Shown: positions 7,056 to 14,963 of the stretch, one piece after another
How the letters are laid out: every line of letters starts with the position of its first letter
How positions within the stretch are numbered: the stretch's first letter is position 1
NCBI GenBank assembly: GCA_035539015.1
Contig: DATLJF010000262.1
Coordinates: forward strand, 1-20,329
Length of the DNA: 20,329 nucleotides
Reading direction: 5' to 3'
From: Stenotrophomonas_A sp035539015
Lineage (GTDB): Bacteria > Pseudomonadota > Gammaproteobacteria > Xanthomonadales > Xanthomonadaceae
Translations under genes and position numbers: made by a program
Notes under the pieces: model-generated
The model's database searches: none
What the model was told of the DNA's origin: nothing
Seen by the model: only the letters and a program-made list of their open reading frames with translations

Positions 7056-8957
7056 ATGACCGTAGAAACCCAAGCACAGACCCTGGGCTTCCAGACCGAG
7101 GTCAAGCAGCTGCTGCAGCTGATGATCCACTCCTTGTATTCCAACAAGGAGATCTTCCTGCGCGAGCTGGTGTCCAACGCCGCCGACGCGGCCGACAAGC
7201 TGCGCTTCGAGTCGCTGGTCCGCCCCGAGCTGCTGGAAGGCAGCGGCGAGCTGCGCATCCGCATCGACTACGACGCCGCCGCGCGTACCGTGAGCATCGA
7301 GGACAACGGCATCGGCATGAGCCGCGAAGAGGCCGTGGCCCACCTCGGCACCATTGCCAAGTCCGGCACCGCCGACTTCCTGTCCCATCTCAGCGGTGAC
7401 CAGAAGAAGGACGCGCACCTGATCGGCCAGTTCGGCGTGGGTTTCTACAGCGCTTTCATCGTCGCCGACCAGGTCGACGTCTACAGCCGCCGCGCTGGCC
7501 TCGCGCCGAGCGAAGGCGTGCATTGGTCCTCGCGTGGCGAAGGCGAATTCAACGTTGCCACCGTCGAGCGGCCCGAGCGCGGCACCCGCATCGTCCTGCA
7601 CCTGAAGGACGGCGAAGAAGGCTTCGCCGATGGCTGGCGCCTGCGCTCGATCATCAAGAAGTATTCGGACCACATCGCCCTGCCGATCGAGCTGCGCAAG
7701 GAGGTCAGCGACGAAGCCGAAGCGACCGAGCCGCAGTGGGAGGCGGTCAACCGCGCCAGCGCGCTGTGGACGCGCCCGCGCAACGAGATCAAGGACGAGG
7801 AATACCAGGAGTTCTACAAGCATATTGCCCATGACCACGCCAACCCGCTGGCGTGGAGCCACAACAAGGTCGAAGGCAAGCTCGAGTACACCTCGCTGCT
7901 GTTCGTGCCCGGGCGCGCACCATACGACCTCTATCATCGCGACGCGGCCAAGGGCCTGAAGCTGTACGTGCAGCGCGTCTTCGTGATGGACCAGGCCGAG
8001 CAGTTCTTGCCGCTGTACCTGCGTTTCATCAAGGGCGTGGTCGACTCGGCCGACCTTTCGTTGAACGTCTCGCGCGAGATCCTGCAGGCCGGGCCGATGA
8101 TCGACTCGATGAAGTCGGCACTGACCAAGCGCTCGCTGGACATGCTGGAGAAGCTCGCCAACGACAAGCCCGACGACTACGCCAGCTTCTGGAAGCAGTT
8201 CGGCCAGGTCTTGAAGGAAGGCCCGGCCGAGGACTACAGCAACCGCGAGAAGATCGCCGGCCTGCTGCGCTTTGCCTCCACCGCCGGCAGCGACGGCGCC
8301 CAGGACGTGTCGCTGGCGCAGTACGTGGCACGGATGAAGGAAGGCCAGGACAAGCTCTACTACCTCACCGGCGAGACCTACGCGCAGATCAAGGACAGCC
8401 CGCACCTGGAGGTGTTCCGCAAGAAGGGCATCGAGGTGCTGCTGCTGACCGACCGCATCGACGAATGGTTGATGGGCTACCTCACCGAGTTCGACGGCAA
8501 GTCGTTCGTGGACATCGCCCGCGGCGACCTCGACCTGGGCGCCCTGGACAGTCCCGAGGACAAGCAGGCGCAGGAACAGGCCGCGCAGGACAAGCAGGCG
8601 CTGGTAGCACGGCTGAAGACCGCCCTGGGCGATGAAGTAGCCGAGGTGCGGGTGTCGCAGCGGCTGACCGATTCCCCAGCCATCCTGGCCATTGGCCGCG
8701 ACGACCTCGGCCTGCAGATGCGGCAGATCCTCGAGGCCAGCGGGCAGAAACTGCCCGAGACCAAGCCTGTGTTTGAGTTCAACCCGGCGCACCCGCTGAT
8801 CGCGCGGCTCGATGCCGAACCCGACGAGTCGCGCTTTGGCGAACTGGCGCGGGTGCTGTTCGACCAGGCCGCACTGGCGGCGGGCGACACGCTGAAGGAC
8901 CCGGCTGGCTACGTGCGGCGGCTTAACAAGCTGCTGCTGGAATTGGCGGGAGGCTGA
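7056..8957 (+). CDS. htpG: molecular chaperone HtpG (bacterial Hsp90)
   Basis: A 633-aa cytosolic ATP-dependent chaperone that acts late in folding, with DnaK. The N-terminal GHKL ATPase has ELVSNAADA (N41), IEDNGIGM (D83) and the lid and glycine-rich IGQFGVGFYSAF at about 123-134. The middle domain includes the LYVQRVFVMD and LNVSREILQ blocks; the C-terminal dimerisation domain ends RLNKLLLELAGG. Length is as expected for the family. I chose the ATG at 7056 because the family N-terminus (TLGFQTEVKQLL) follows directly and GGAG lies upstream; an in-frame ATG at 6951 would put the heat-shock promoter inside the coding region. Confidence 0.98.
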   Translation: MTVETQAQTLGFQTEVKQLLQLMIHSLYSNKEIFLRELVSNAADAADKLRFESLVRPELLEGSGELRIRIDYDAAARTVSIEDNGIGMSREEAVAHLGTIAKSGTADFLSHLSGDQKKDAHLIGQFGVGFYSAFIVADQVDVYSRRAGLAPSEGVHWSSRGEGEFNVATVERPERGTRIVLHLKDGEEGFADGWRLRSIIKKYSDHIALPIELRKEVSDEAEATEPQWEAVNRASALWTRPRNEIKDEEYQEFYKHIAHDHANPLAWSHNKVEGKLEYTSLLFVPGRAPYDLYHRDAAKGLKLYVQRVFVMDQAEQFLPLYLRFIKGVVDSADLSLNVSREILQAGPMIDSMKSALTKRSLDMLEKLANDKPDDYASFWKQFGQVLKEGPAEDYSNREKIAGLLRFASTAGSDGAQDVSLAQYVARMKEGQDKLYYLTGETYAQIKDSPHLEVFRKKGIEVLLLTDRIDEWLMGYLTEFDGKSFVDIARGDLDLGALDSPEDKQAQEQAAQDKQALVARLKTALGDEVAEVRVSQRLTDSPAILAIGRDDLGLQMRQILEASGQKLPETKPVFEFNPAHPLIARLDAEPDESRFGELARVLFDQAALAAGDTLKDPAGYVRRLNKLLLELAGG

Positions 8958-9022
8958 TCCTCCGACGGCCTCACGGCGAGCGGCAACCATCGGCAACCGT
9001 GGCCCTGTCGCCCGCTGATACT

Positions 9023-9108
9023 GTCGGGGCTGAAGCCCCTCCTACAAGTGCAGTTCCAGCAACCAGGGATCTGTGCAGGCTCAATGTAGGAGCGGCTTCA
9101 GCCGCGAC
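9023..9108. repeat. REP doublet 2 between convergent genes
   Basis: Unit 9023-9045 (ends CTAC, stem GGGGCT/AGCCCC) and unit 9086-9108 (begins GTAG, stem GCGGCT/AGCCGC), inverted, 40 nt apart, with GTAG ends facing inward. The doublet fills the space between the 3' ends of htpG and the flagellar-rod-like gene and may act as a shared terminator. The rest of 8958-9151 shows nothing else. Confidence 0.9.
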
Positions 9109-9151
9109 CGGAAACCGACCGATCCGGCGGCATCGCTGCCAGCCCCCTCCC

Positions 9152-9448
9152 TCAGGCCGTCACGTCCAACAGAAACCCAATCGCCTCATCGCTGGTCCGC
9201 AACACTCGCGCATTGGCATCGAAGCTCAGCGCAGCAGAGCGCGCCTCGACCAGATCGCCCACCGGCGCGGCGGTATCCGGCGCGGTCGCCACTACCGTGG
9301 CGCCGACGCCGCCATCGGCCTGGGCTGCGGCACTGACCCCGAGCCGCTGCGCGCCTTCGACCGGCAAGCGCGCCACGTTCGATGCCGCCGCGTCCAGGCG
9401 CAGCGACGCCACGCGCATGCCGGAGGCTGAAATTGCCAAGCTGTCCAT
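9152..9448 (-). CDS. orphan FlgC-like flagellar basal-body rod domain protein
   Basis: A 98-aa protein resembling a shortened FlgC or other rod/hook-family protein. The N-terminus, MDSLAISASGMRVASLRLDAAASNVA, follows the family pattern (SGM..A..RLD..ASN.AN). The C-terminus, VEARSAALSFDANARVLRTSDEAIGFLLDV, matches the C-terminal helix (V..R.A..AN..V..T.D...G.LLD). The usual middle is missing: FlgC is about 135-150 aa. The highly conserved final N of the ASNxAN motif is replaced (ASNVARL). No flagellar gene is nearby. Start chosen at the family N-terminus with a GGGGGAT-like site upstream. Family assignment is fairly good; a flagellar function is doubtful. Confidence 0.8.
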   Translation of the reverse strand: MDSLAISASGMRVASLRLDAAASNVARLPVEGAQRLGVSAAAQADGGVGATVVATAPDTAAPVGDLVEARSAALSFDANARVLRTSDEAIGFLLDVTA

Positions 9449-9579
9449 CCTCGATCCCCCATGGCCGCCGATCGACAGCCCTGCCAGAGCGTTAGCGGCC
9501 GCCCACCGCTGCACTTGAGTGCACGCGGGCCTCGCAGGCCCGGGTGTTAGCATAGTCCCCTGCCCCAAAGCTGCCGCCA

Positions 9580-10875
9580 ATGCTCAACATTTTCCGCCGC
9601 AAGAAGCCCCAGGACACCGCACCGGACGCGCCGCAGACCCAGCATTACACGGCCGAGGAAATGGCCGCGGCGTTCCCGCAGGCGCCGTCCAAGGCGAGCG
9701 AAGCGGTGACGTTCGAGGAGCTGGCAGACGCGCTGCCGCAGGAAGTCGCGGCCGCCGAGCTTAGCGGGCAGGTCGCCGAGGAACTGGCCGCGCATGTCGT
9801 GGTCGCCGAGCCCTCCGCAGCGGTCCTGACCCCGGTCGTCGCCCCGACCGCGCCGCCGACTCCGGTCGCCACGCCCATCCCGGAGCCGGCGCCCGCCGCA
9901 GGCACCGCCGATGACATGACCGACCTCGGCGCGCATGCCGCCGTGCCGGCTGCGGCCGGCAAGTCCGGCTGGCGCGACCGCCTGCGCAACAGCAGCTTCG
10001 CGCGCAGCTTCGGCGGCCTGTTCTCGCGCAACCCGCGCCTGGACGACGATCTGCTGGACGAGATCGAAACCGCGCTGATCACCGCCGACGTCGGCGTGCC
10101 GGCCACCACCGCGTTGGTCGAAGGCCTGCGCAAGCGCATGAAGGCGCGCGAATTCACCGATGCCCCGGCGTTGCTCGCCGCCCTGCGCGCCGACTTGATC
10201 GCGATCCTGCGGCCGGTTTCGCAGCCGCTGGTGATCGACCGCAACGCCAAACCCTTCGTCGTGCTCACCGTAGGCGTCAACGGCGTCGGCAAGACCACCA
10301 CCATTGGCAAGCTGGCCAAACGCTTCAAGGACGAAGGCCATGGCCTGATGCTGGCCGCCGGCGATACCTTCCGCGCCGCCGCCGTGGCCCAGTTGCAGGC
10401 CTGGGGCCAGCGCAATGGCGTGACCGTGATCGCCCAGGGCCAGAACGCCGATGCGGCCTCGGTCGCGTTCGACGCCCTGCAGGCCGGCAAGGCGCGCGGC
10501 ACCGATGTGCTGATCGCCGACACCGCCGGGCGCCTGCACACCCAGACCGGCCTGATGAACGAGCTCGGCAAGATCCGCCGCGTACTTGGCAAGATCGACC
10601 CCACCGCCCCGCACGAAGTGCTGATGGTGATCGACGGCACCACCGGCCAGAACGCGTTGTCGCAACTGCGGCAGTTCCACGCCGCCGTCGGCGTGACCGG
10701 GCTGGTGGTGACCAAGCTGGACGGCACCGCCAAGGGCGGCGTGGTGTTCGCGCTGGCGCGCGAGTTCGGCATCCCGATTCGTTTTGCCGGCATTGGCGAG
10801 CGGCCGGAGGACTTGCGCGTGTTCGATCCCGAAGCGTTCGTCGACGCCCTGCTGCCCGAGGCACTGGGCGGCTGA
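9580..10875 (+). CDS. ftsY: signal recognition particle receptor FtsY
   Basis: A 431-aa SRP GTPase that docks ribosome-SRP complexes at the inner membrane. Residues 1-130 form the variable acidic, Ala/Pro-rich A domain, with a basic amphipathic start (MLNIFRRKK). The N domain is about 135-215. The G domain has P-loop GVNGVGKTTTIGK (232-244), GDTFRAAA (261-268), DTAGR (314-318), TKLDGTAKGG (378-387) and the family closing FAGIGERPEDL. The motifs are complete. A perfect 7-bp hairpin (9526-9542, CGGGCCT/AGGCCCG) sits in the upstream region shared with the divergent rod-like gene; its role is unknown. mutY follows 11 bases after the stop, so ftsY-mutY-yggX looks like one transcript. Confidence 0.98.
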   Translation: MLNIFRRKKPQDTAPDAPQTQHYTAEEMAAAFPQAPSKASEAVTFEELADALPQEVAAAELSGQVAEELAAHVVVAEPSAAVLTPVVAPTAPPTPVATPIPEPAPAAGTADDMTDLGAHAAVPAAAGKSGWRDRLRNSSFARSFGGLFSRNPRLDDDLLDEIETALITADVGVPATTALVEGLRKRMKAREFTDAPALLAALRADLIAILRPVSQPLVIDRNAKPFVVLTVGVNGVGKTTTIGKLAKRFKDEGHGLMLAAGDTFRAAAVAQLQAWGQRNGVTVIAQGQNADAASVAFDALQAGKARGTDVLIADTAGRLHTQTGLMNELGKIRRVLGKIDPTAPHEVLMVIDGTTGQNALSQLRQFHAAVGVTGLVVTKLDGTAKGGVVFALAREFGIPIRFAGIGERPEDLRVFDPEAFVDALLPEALGG

Positions 10876-10886
10876 CGCTGCCCACC

Positions 10887-11933
10887 ATGGCACTACGCTT
10901 CAGCGACCGCCTACTGGCCTGGTTCGATAACCACGGCCGCCACGACCTGCCCTGGCAGCATCCGCGCACGCCCTACCGGGTGTGGCTGTCGGAGATCATG
11001 CTGCAACAGACCCAGGTCGCCACGGTGATCCCCTACTTCGAGCGCTTCCTGCAGGCGTTCCCCACCCTGCCCGCACTCGCCGCTGCCGACGAGGACGCGG
11101 TGATGGCGCAGTGGGCGGGCCTGGGCTACTACGCCCGCGCGCGCAACCTGCACGCGGCCGCCAAACGCTGCGTCGAACTGCACGGCGGCGAGTTGCCGCG
11201 CGATTTCGACGCCCTGCATGCCCTGCCCGGCATCGGCCGCAGCACCGCCGGGGCGATCCTGAGCCAAGCCTGGAACGACCGCTTCGCGATCCTCGACGGC
11301 AACGTCAAGCGGGTGTTGGCGCGCTTCCACGGCATCGAAGGGTTCCCGGGACTGCCGGCGGTGGAAAAGCAGCTGTGGGCGCTGGCCCAGGCGCATGTCG
11401 ACAGCGTTCCGGCCGGCCGACTGGCCGACTACACCCAGGCCCAGATGGATTTCGGCGCCACCCTGTGTACCCGCGGCAAGCCGGCCTGCGCGATCTGCCC
11501 GCAACAGGACGACTGCGTGGCTCGGCGCGAAGGCCTGACCGAGGCCCTGCCCACGCCCAAGCCGGGCAAGACCGTGCCCGAGCGTTCGGCCGTGTTCCTG
11601 TTGTTGCGCAACGCGCGTGGCGAACTGCTGCTGCACAAGCGCCCGCCTACCGGCATCTGGGCGTCACTGTGGTCGTTGCCACAGGCCGACGACCTGGCGC
11701 AGGCGCGCGCCTGGTTCGAGCAGCACCTGCACGGCGACTTCGACGCCGCCGAAGCCCTGCCTGACCTGTTGCACGCATTCACCCATTACCGCCTGCACAT
11801 GCAGCCGCTGGCGATCACCCCGGTCGCGGCCGGCGCCGCGCTGGGCGACAATGCCGACCTGCGCTGGGTCGGCCCCGGTGAACTCGCCACGCTGGGCCTG
11901 CCAGCGCCGATCCGCAAACTATTGAACCCGTGA
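10887..11933 (+). CDS. mutY: A/G-specific adenine DNA glycosylase MutY
   Basis: A 348-aa base-excision repair enzyme that removes adenine mispaired with 8-oxoguanine. SEIMLQQTQV contains catalytic E36; the helix-hairpin-helix is LPGIGRSTAGAI at 113-124, with D137 in ILDGNVKRVLAR. The [4Fe-4S] cluster cysteines are C194, C201, C204 and C210 (C-x6-C-x2-C-x5-C). Residues about 230-348 form the NUDIX-like domain that recognises 8-oxoG. Length is normal. It lies 11 bases after ftsY, and its stop overlaps a possible GTG of the next gene. Confidence 0.98.
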   Translation: MALRFSDRLLAWFDNHGRHDLPWQHPRTPYRVWLSEIMLQQTQVATVIPYFERFLQAFPTLPALAAADEDAVMAQWAGLGYYARARNLHAAAKRCVELHGGELPRDFDALHALPGIGRSTAGAILSQAWNDRFAILDGNVKRVLARFHGIEGFPGLPAVEKQLWALAQAHVDSVPAGRLADYTQAQMDFGATLCTRGKPACAICPQQDDCVARREGLTEALPTPKPGKTVPERSAVFLLLRNARGELLLHKRPPTGIWASLWSLPQADDLAQARAWFEQHLHGDFDAAEALPDLLHAFTHYRLHMQPLAITPVAAGAALGDNADLRWVGPGELATLGLPAPIRKLLNP

Positions 11934-11938
11934 GCGCC

Positions 11939-12211
11939 ATGTCCCGCACCGTCCTGTGTACCTACCTCAAGCGCGAGGCCCCTGGCCTCGACTTCGTGCC
12001 CTACCCCGGCGCCATCGGCCAGCGCGTATTCGCCGAGATCAGCAAGGAAGCCTGGGCGGCATGGCTCGCGCACCAGACCATGTTGATCAACGAGAACCGC
12101 CTGTCACCGCGCGACCCGGCGCACCGCGCCTTCCTCGAAGCCGAGCTGCAGAAGTTCCTGTTCGCCGGCGATGCAGAAAAGCCCGCGGGGTATGTGGCGC
12201 CGGAGGACTGA
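11939..12211 (+). CDS. yggX: oxidative-damage protection / Fe(II)-trafficking protein YggX
   Basis: A 90-aa small cytosolic protein. The E. coli/Salmonella homologue limits iron-driven oxidative damage and protects Fe-S enzymes; MutY upstream carries such a cluster. The sequence is near-canonical: MSRTVLCTYLKREA with the conserved Cys7, FVPYPGAIGQRVFAEISKEAW, and TMLINENRLSPRDPAHRAFLE, ending GYVAPED. I prefer the ATG at 11939, where similarity starts. A GTG at 11930 overlapping the mutY stop is also in frame and would add three residues. The 5-base gap to mutY implies cotranslation. Confidence 0.97.
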   Translation: MSRTVLCTYLKREAPGLDFVPYPGAIGQRVFAEISKEAWAAWLAHQTMLINENRLSPRDPAHRAFLEAELQKFLFAGDAEKPAGYVAPED

Positions 12212-12227
12212 AAGCACCGCCCTCCCC

Positions 12228-12314
12228 GTAGGAGCGGCTTCAGCCGCGACCGGAAGATGTCGGCTCCAGCACCCATCCCGCAGCCGACACAGTCGGGGCT
12301 GAAGCCCCTCCTAC
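12228..12314. repeat. REP doublet 3 between convergent genes
   Basis: Unit 12228-12250 (begins GTAG, stem GCGGCT/AGCCGC) and unit 12292-12314 (ends CTAC, stem GGGGCT/AGCCCC), 41 nt apart. Here the GTAG ends face outward, the opposite of doublets 1 and 2. It fills the gap between yggX and the lipoprotein gene, ending 6 bases from the lipoprotein stop, and probably serves both as a terminator. Confidence 0.9.
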
Positions 12315-12319
12315 AACAG

Positions 12320-12766
12320 CTAATCCGCCTTCCGCGCCCGCTCCTCCGTCTTGGCCTCGCGCAGCTGCTGCTCTGAAACCTTCAACGCCTTGACGTCCAG
12401 CGGCCGGATCGACTCGATCCGGCACGGCATCCGAATCGTGCGCGGGCCGCCCAGCACGATCACATCGTCGAACTTCGACGACACCCGCCCCATCATGTTG
12501 GTGATCGAAATCGCCGGGGCGTAATCGAGGTCGTTGCACGGGCCGGCCAGTTCCAGCAGATACGCCGTGCCCGGCTTGGTCCACACCGCCAGCGCGGTAT
12601 TGCCCAGGTTGTTCCAGCCGTTGAGGTTGCCGAAATACTGGAAGTCGCGCACCGGTGCCCCGGCATGGGCGCGGTACAGCGCCAGGCGCTCGTCGTCACT
12701 GATGCGGTTGCTGGCGCAGCCGGCCAGGCCGGCCGCCAGCAGGGCAAGAACCAGGGCTCGCTTCAT
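12320..12766 (-). CDS. DUF6491-like lipoprotein
   Basis: A 148-aa exported protein with a lipobox (GLAGC, lipidated C17) after a basic, hydrophobic leader. The mature domain includes VRDFQYFGNLNGWNNLGNTALAVW, then a PCNDLDYAPAISITN block and CRIESIRPLDVKALK, a pattern I associate with the small DUF6491 family of xanthomonad and related lipoproteins. The two cysteines (in GPCND and MPCRI) could form a disulphide. GGAGG lies 8 bases before the ATG at 12766; an in-frame ATG further upstream lacks a signal peptide. Function is unknown. The S33 hydrolase gene ends 68 bases upstream on the same strand, so cotranscription is possible. Confidence 0.88.
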   Translation of the reverse strand: MKRALVLALLAAGLAGCASNRISDDERLALYRAHAGAPVRDFQYFGNLNGWNNLGNTALAVWTKPGTAYLLELAGPCNDLDYAPAISITNMMGRVSSKFDDVIVLGGPRTIRMPCRIESIRPLDVKALKVSEQQLREAKTEERARKAD

Positions 12767-12834
12767 CTGCCGGACCTCCAAGGGACTGGCGCCAATCTTG
12801 CCGCGTCTGCGCGTCAATGGCGCGCCTGGCCTTT

Positions 12835-13956
12835 TCAGTGTTCAGCCGCCGATGGCGCTGCGGCCGCGGCCAGTGGGCGCACGTAGGTCAGCAAGCTCAC
12901 CAGCAGCTTGCCCGGCTCCTCCCACGGCATCATGTGCGCCGAGTGCTCGAACCACACACCCTGCTTCATCGGCGCCTGTACGTTCGCCAGCCACTGCTCG
13001 GTCGGCTGCGAGGGCGTGGTGTAGTCGTGGCGGCCCATGAACATCACCACCGGGATCGGGAAGCGGCGCACGCCGGTGAAATCCACCGCCAGGAACTCGG
13101 GCAACACCCGGCCCAGGGTAAAGACGTTGCTGGCATCGACGGCGCAGCGGTCCGCATCCTCATAGTCCGGCGACAGCTTCGGCCCGTTGAAGAAATACTC
13201 CGAGCTCTCGCGGTACGCACTCATGCCGCCGTAGAACTGCGCCCACTTGCGTGCACTGACAATGCGGTCGCGGGTGATCGGCGTATTACCCGGGTACGGC
13301 GCAATCGAGGCCAGCTCCTTTTCCGCCTCGGCGTTGTGGTGCGCCTCGGCCTGCGCCACCGCATAGTCGTAACTGATGCGCTCGTTCTCGCGCACATTGA
13401 TCACCTGGCCCACGCCAACGTAGGCATAGAACAAGTCCGGCCGCTTCAGCGCCGCGCGCATCGACACGATCGTGCCCCAGCTGTGGCCCATCAGGATCAC
13501 CTTGGGCTTGTGGTAGCGCTTGCGCACCGCCTCGGCCATGGCGATCGCATCGTCGGCATAGCGCTCGATCTGCAGGGTATCGGCCACCGCCGCCTGCGGA
13601 TTGATGCGGAAGGTCTTGCCGGCCGCACGCTGGTCGTAGGTGACCATGGTGAAGTACTCCTCCAGCGGGCGCTGGAACTGCCACAGCGTCGGCGTCAGCG
13701 GCGAAGCCGGGCCGCCGTGTACGAACAGGATCACCGGGTTGTCGCGGTCCTGCCCGCGCGCCGTCACCCACTGCTCGATCCCACCGGCCTGCTCGGCCCA
13801 GGACTCCTGCACGCCGTTGGGCGCGCTGATCTTGCCGAGGTCGGCGATGATCGCGCGCGACTTGGCGTAAGCCGCCGTATCCGGGCACGACTCGGCTGCC
13901 TGCAGCGTGCCGCCACACAGCAGCATCAGAACGCCGACCATCCATTGCTTGCGCAT
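12835..13956 (-). CDS. secreted alpha/beta hydrolase, S33 proline-iminopeptidase type
   Basis: A 373-aa exported serine hydrolase. Residues 1-20 form a signal peptide (LCGGTLQA). HGGPASP at 80-86 is the oxyanion-hole motif typical of S33 prolyl aminopeptidases, and MGHSWGT at 156-162 gives nucleophile S159. GRHDYTTP supplies acid D311 and EHSAHMMP the histidine H341. YDQRAAGKT (107-115) is also family-typical. The large insert between the nucleophile and acid motifs (about 175-295) forms the cap. Substrates might be proline-terminated peptides or esters. AAGGGGAT precedes the ATG at 13956; earlier in-frame starts would add a long basic tail. Confidence 0.94.
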   Translation of the reverse strand: MRKQWMVGVLMLLCGGTLQAAESCPDTAAYAKSRAIIADLGKISAPNGVQESWAEQAGGIEQWVTARGQDRDNPVILFVHGGPASPLTPTLWQFQRPLEEYFTMVTYDQRAAGKTFRINPQAAVADTLQIERYADDAIAMAEAVRKRYHKPKVILMGHSWGTIVSMRAALKRPDLFYAYVGVGQVINVRENERISYDYAVAQAEAHHNAEAEKELASIAPYPGNTPITRDRIVSARKWAQFYGGMSAYRESSEYFFNGPKLSPDYEDADRCAVDASNVFTLGRVLPEFLAVDFTGVRRFPIPVVMFMGRHDYTTPSQPTEQWLANVQAPMKQGVWFEHSAHMMPWEEPGKLLVSLLTYVRPLAAAAAPSAAEH

Positions 13957-14273
13957 CGTGATCCCCTTTACTTGTATGTGAGCAGAAAATAGCGGGCGCG
14001 ATGGGGCAGCGAAATAGGCTGGAGGTCGTGTCCGCGCAGCGGACAGGGCGGACAAGGCGGACAAGGTGCCGCGCGGTTGGCAGGAACCCTCGCGCCCAAA
14101 CGCCGAGCGCCAGGCTAGCCGGCCAACTTCGTGCCGCCAGCGGCCCATTGCCGCCAACCTGGCCGGTCCAAGAGCCCCACCCCGTTGGCGTGGATGTGAG
14201 CGGCAACACGGCCCCGTGGAGGCGGGGCCTGCGCGCCGCACAAGGAGCAAGCGCTCGCCAAGGAGACCATGCC
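13957..14273. other. 317-bp intergenic region
   Basis: The spacer between two divergent genes. It holds the 9-bp tandem repeat at 14039-14065 and a 7-bp hairpin GGCCCCG/CGGGGCC at about 14210-14229. I see no convincing coding sequence and no clear promoter for either gene. Confidence 0.6.
14039..14065. repeat. three tandem 9-bp units (GCGGACAAG)
   Basis: GCGGACAGG followed by two copies of GCGGACAAG, head to tail. It lies in non-coding sequence, so copy-number change would not disrupt a protein. Confidence 0.85.
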
Positions 14274-14963
14274 ATGAGCCAATTCCTGATGGTGGCCGTC
14301 GTCGGCCTCATGCTGCTGCTGCCGCTGTTGCCGGCATCGGCCATCTTCTATCTGCTCAAGACGCGCCAGGAGCGGCTGAAGGACCGCGCCCCCGGCCTGG
14401 CCAGCGGCGTATTCAACGTGCTCGGCTTCAAGATGAGCTTCGAGGCGGCCGGCTCCACCGCGACCTACCTCACCCTGCTGGGCTTCGCCACGTTCCTGTT
14501 CCTGCACATGGAAGCGATCGACCGCTCCGAGCGCGACAAGGACAAACAGGACGCCTGGCTGGTGCAGGTACCGGTGCAGATGAAGGACCACACCGGGAAG
14601 GTGATCGAGCCCGGCAGTTACGAGTACACCCAGATCAAGGCCTCGGTGACGCCCTATTCGGTGTTGCGTGCGGACAAGCTGTCGCTGTGGGTAACGCGGC
14701 AGGACGGCGCGTTCCCGGCGCTGAACCTGGAAGTGTCCGGCACGCCGCCGAAGGTGGTGGACCTCAACGATTCAAATATCGCGACGATCAAGGAAGGAAA
14801 TCGCATCGTGGTGAAAACCGCGACGATCAATCTGCTGGCGCCGTATGTGGCGACGGGCAGTGCGTTGTCGGCCATGCCGACCGCCCCGGCTGCGCCCAGT
14901 ACCGTGGCGGCGGGATCGCTGACCGCTATCGCTGCACCGCCTGTCTCGGGACCTTCGCCATGA
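14274..14963 (+). CDS. two-TM membrane protein of unknown function
   Basis: A 229-aa protein not recognised. Residues about 4-28 are a very hydrophobic segment (MLLLPLLP), 29-60 a basic loop, and about 61-79 a second hydrophobic segment (TYLTLLGFATFLFLH). A soluble domain follows at 85-195 with beta-rich sequence (AWLVQVPVQMKDHTGKVIEPG), then an Ala/Pro/Ser-rich tail. By the positive-inside rule the loop is cytoplasmic and the soluble domain periplasmic. AAGGAG lies 8 bases before the ATG. The stop overlaps the next start by ATGA, so the two products are probably made together. Confidence 0.85.
   Translation: MSQFLMVAVVGLMLLLPLLPASAIFYLLKTRQERLKDRAPGLASGVFNVLGFKMSFEAAGSTATYLTLLGFATFLFLHMEAIDRSERDKDKQDAWLVQVPVQMKDHTGKVIEPGSYEYTQIKASVTPYSVLRADKLSLWVTRQDGAFPALNLEVSGTPPKVVDLNDSNIATIKEGNRIVVKTATINLLAPYVATGSALSAMPTAPAAPSTVAAGSLTAIAAPPVSGPSP

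Noticed and set aside
6885..8996. A very long leftward open frame continuing rsmD upstream through the whole htpG region
   Set aside because: It is the antisense of the well-supported htpG gene, has biased composition (rich in L, G, R, Q, V) and no domain; rsmD starts normally at 6884.
9514..9553. A sigma-70 promoter for ftsY built from TTGAGT and TAGCAT
   Set aside because: The spacing is 27 bases, too long; only the hairpin at 9526-9542 is reported.
9547..10893. A 448-residue leftward open frame opposite ftsY
   Set aside because: It is antisense to an unambiguous ftsY with all GTPase motifs; long antisense frames are expected in high-GC codon usage.
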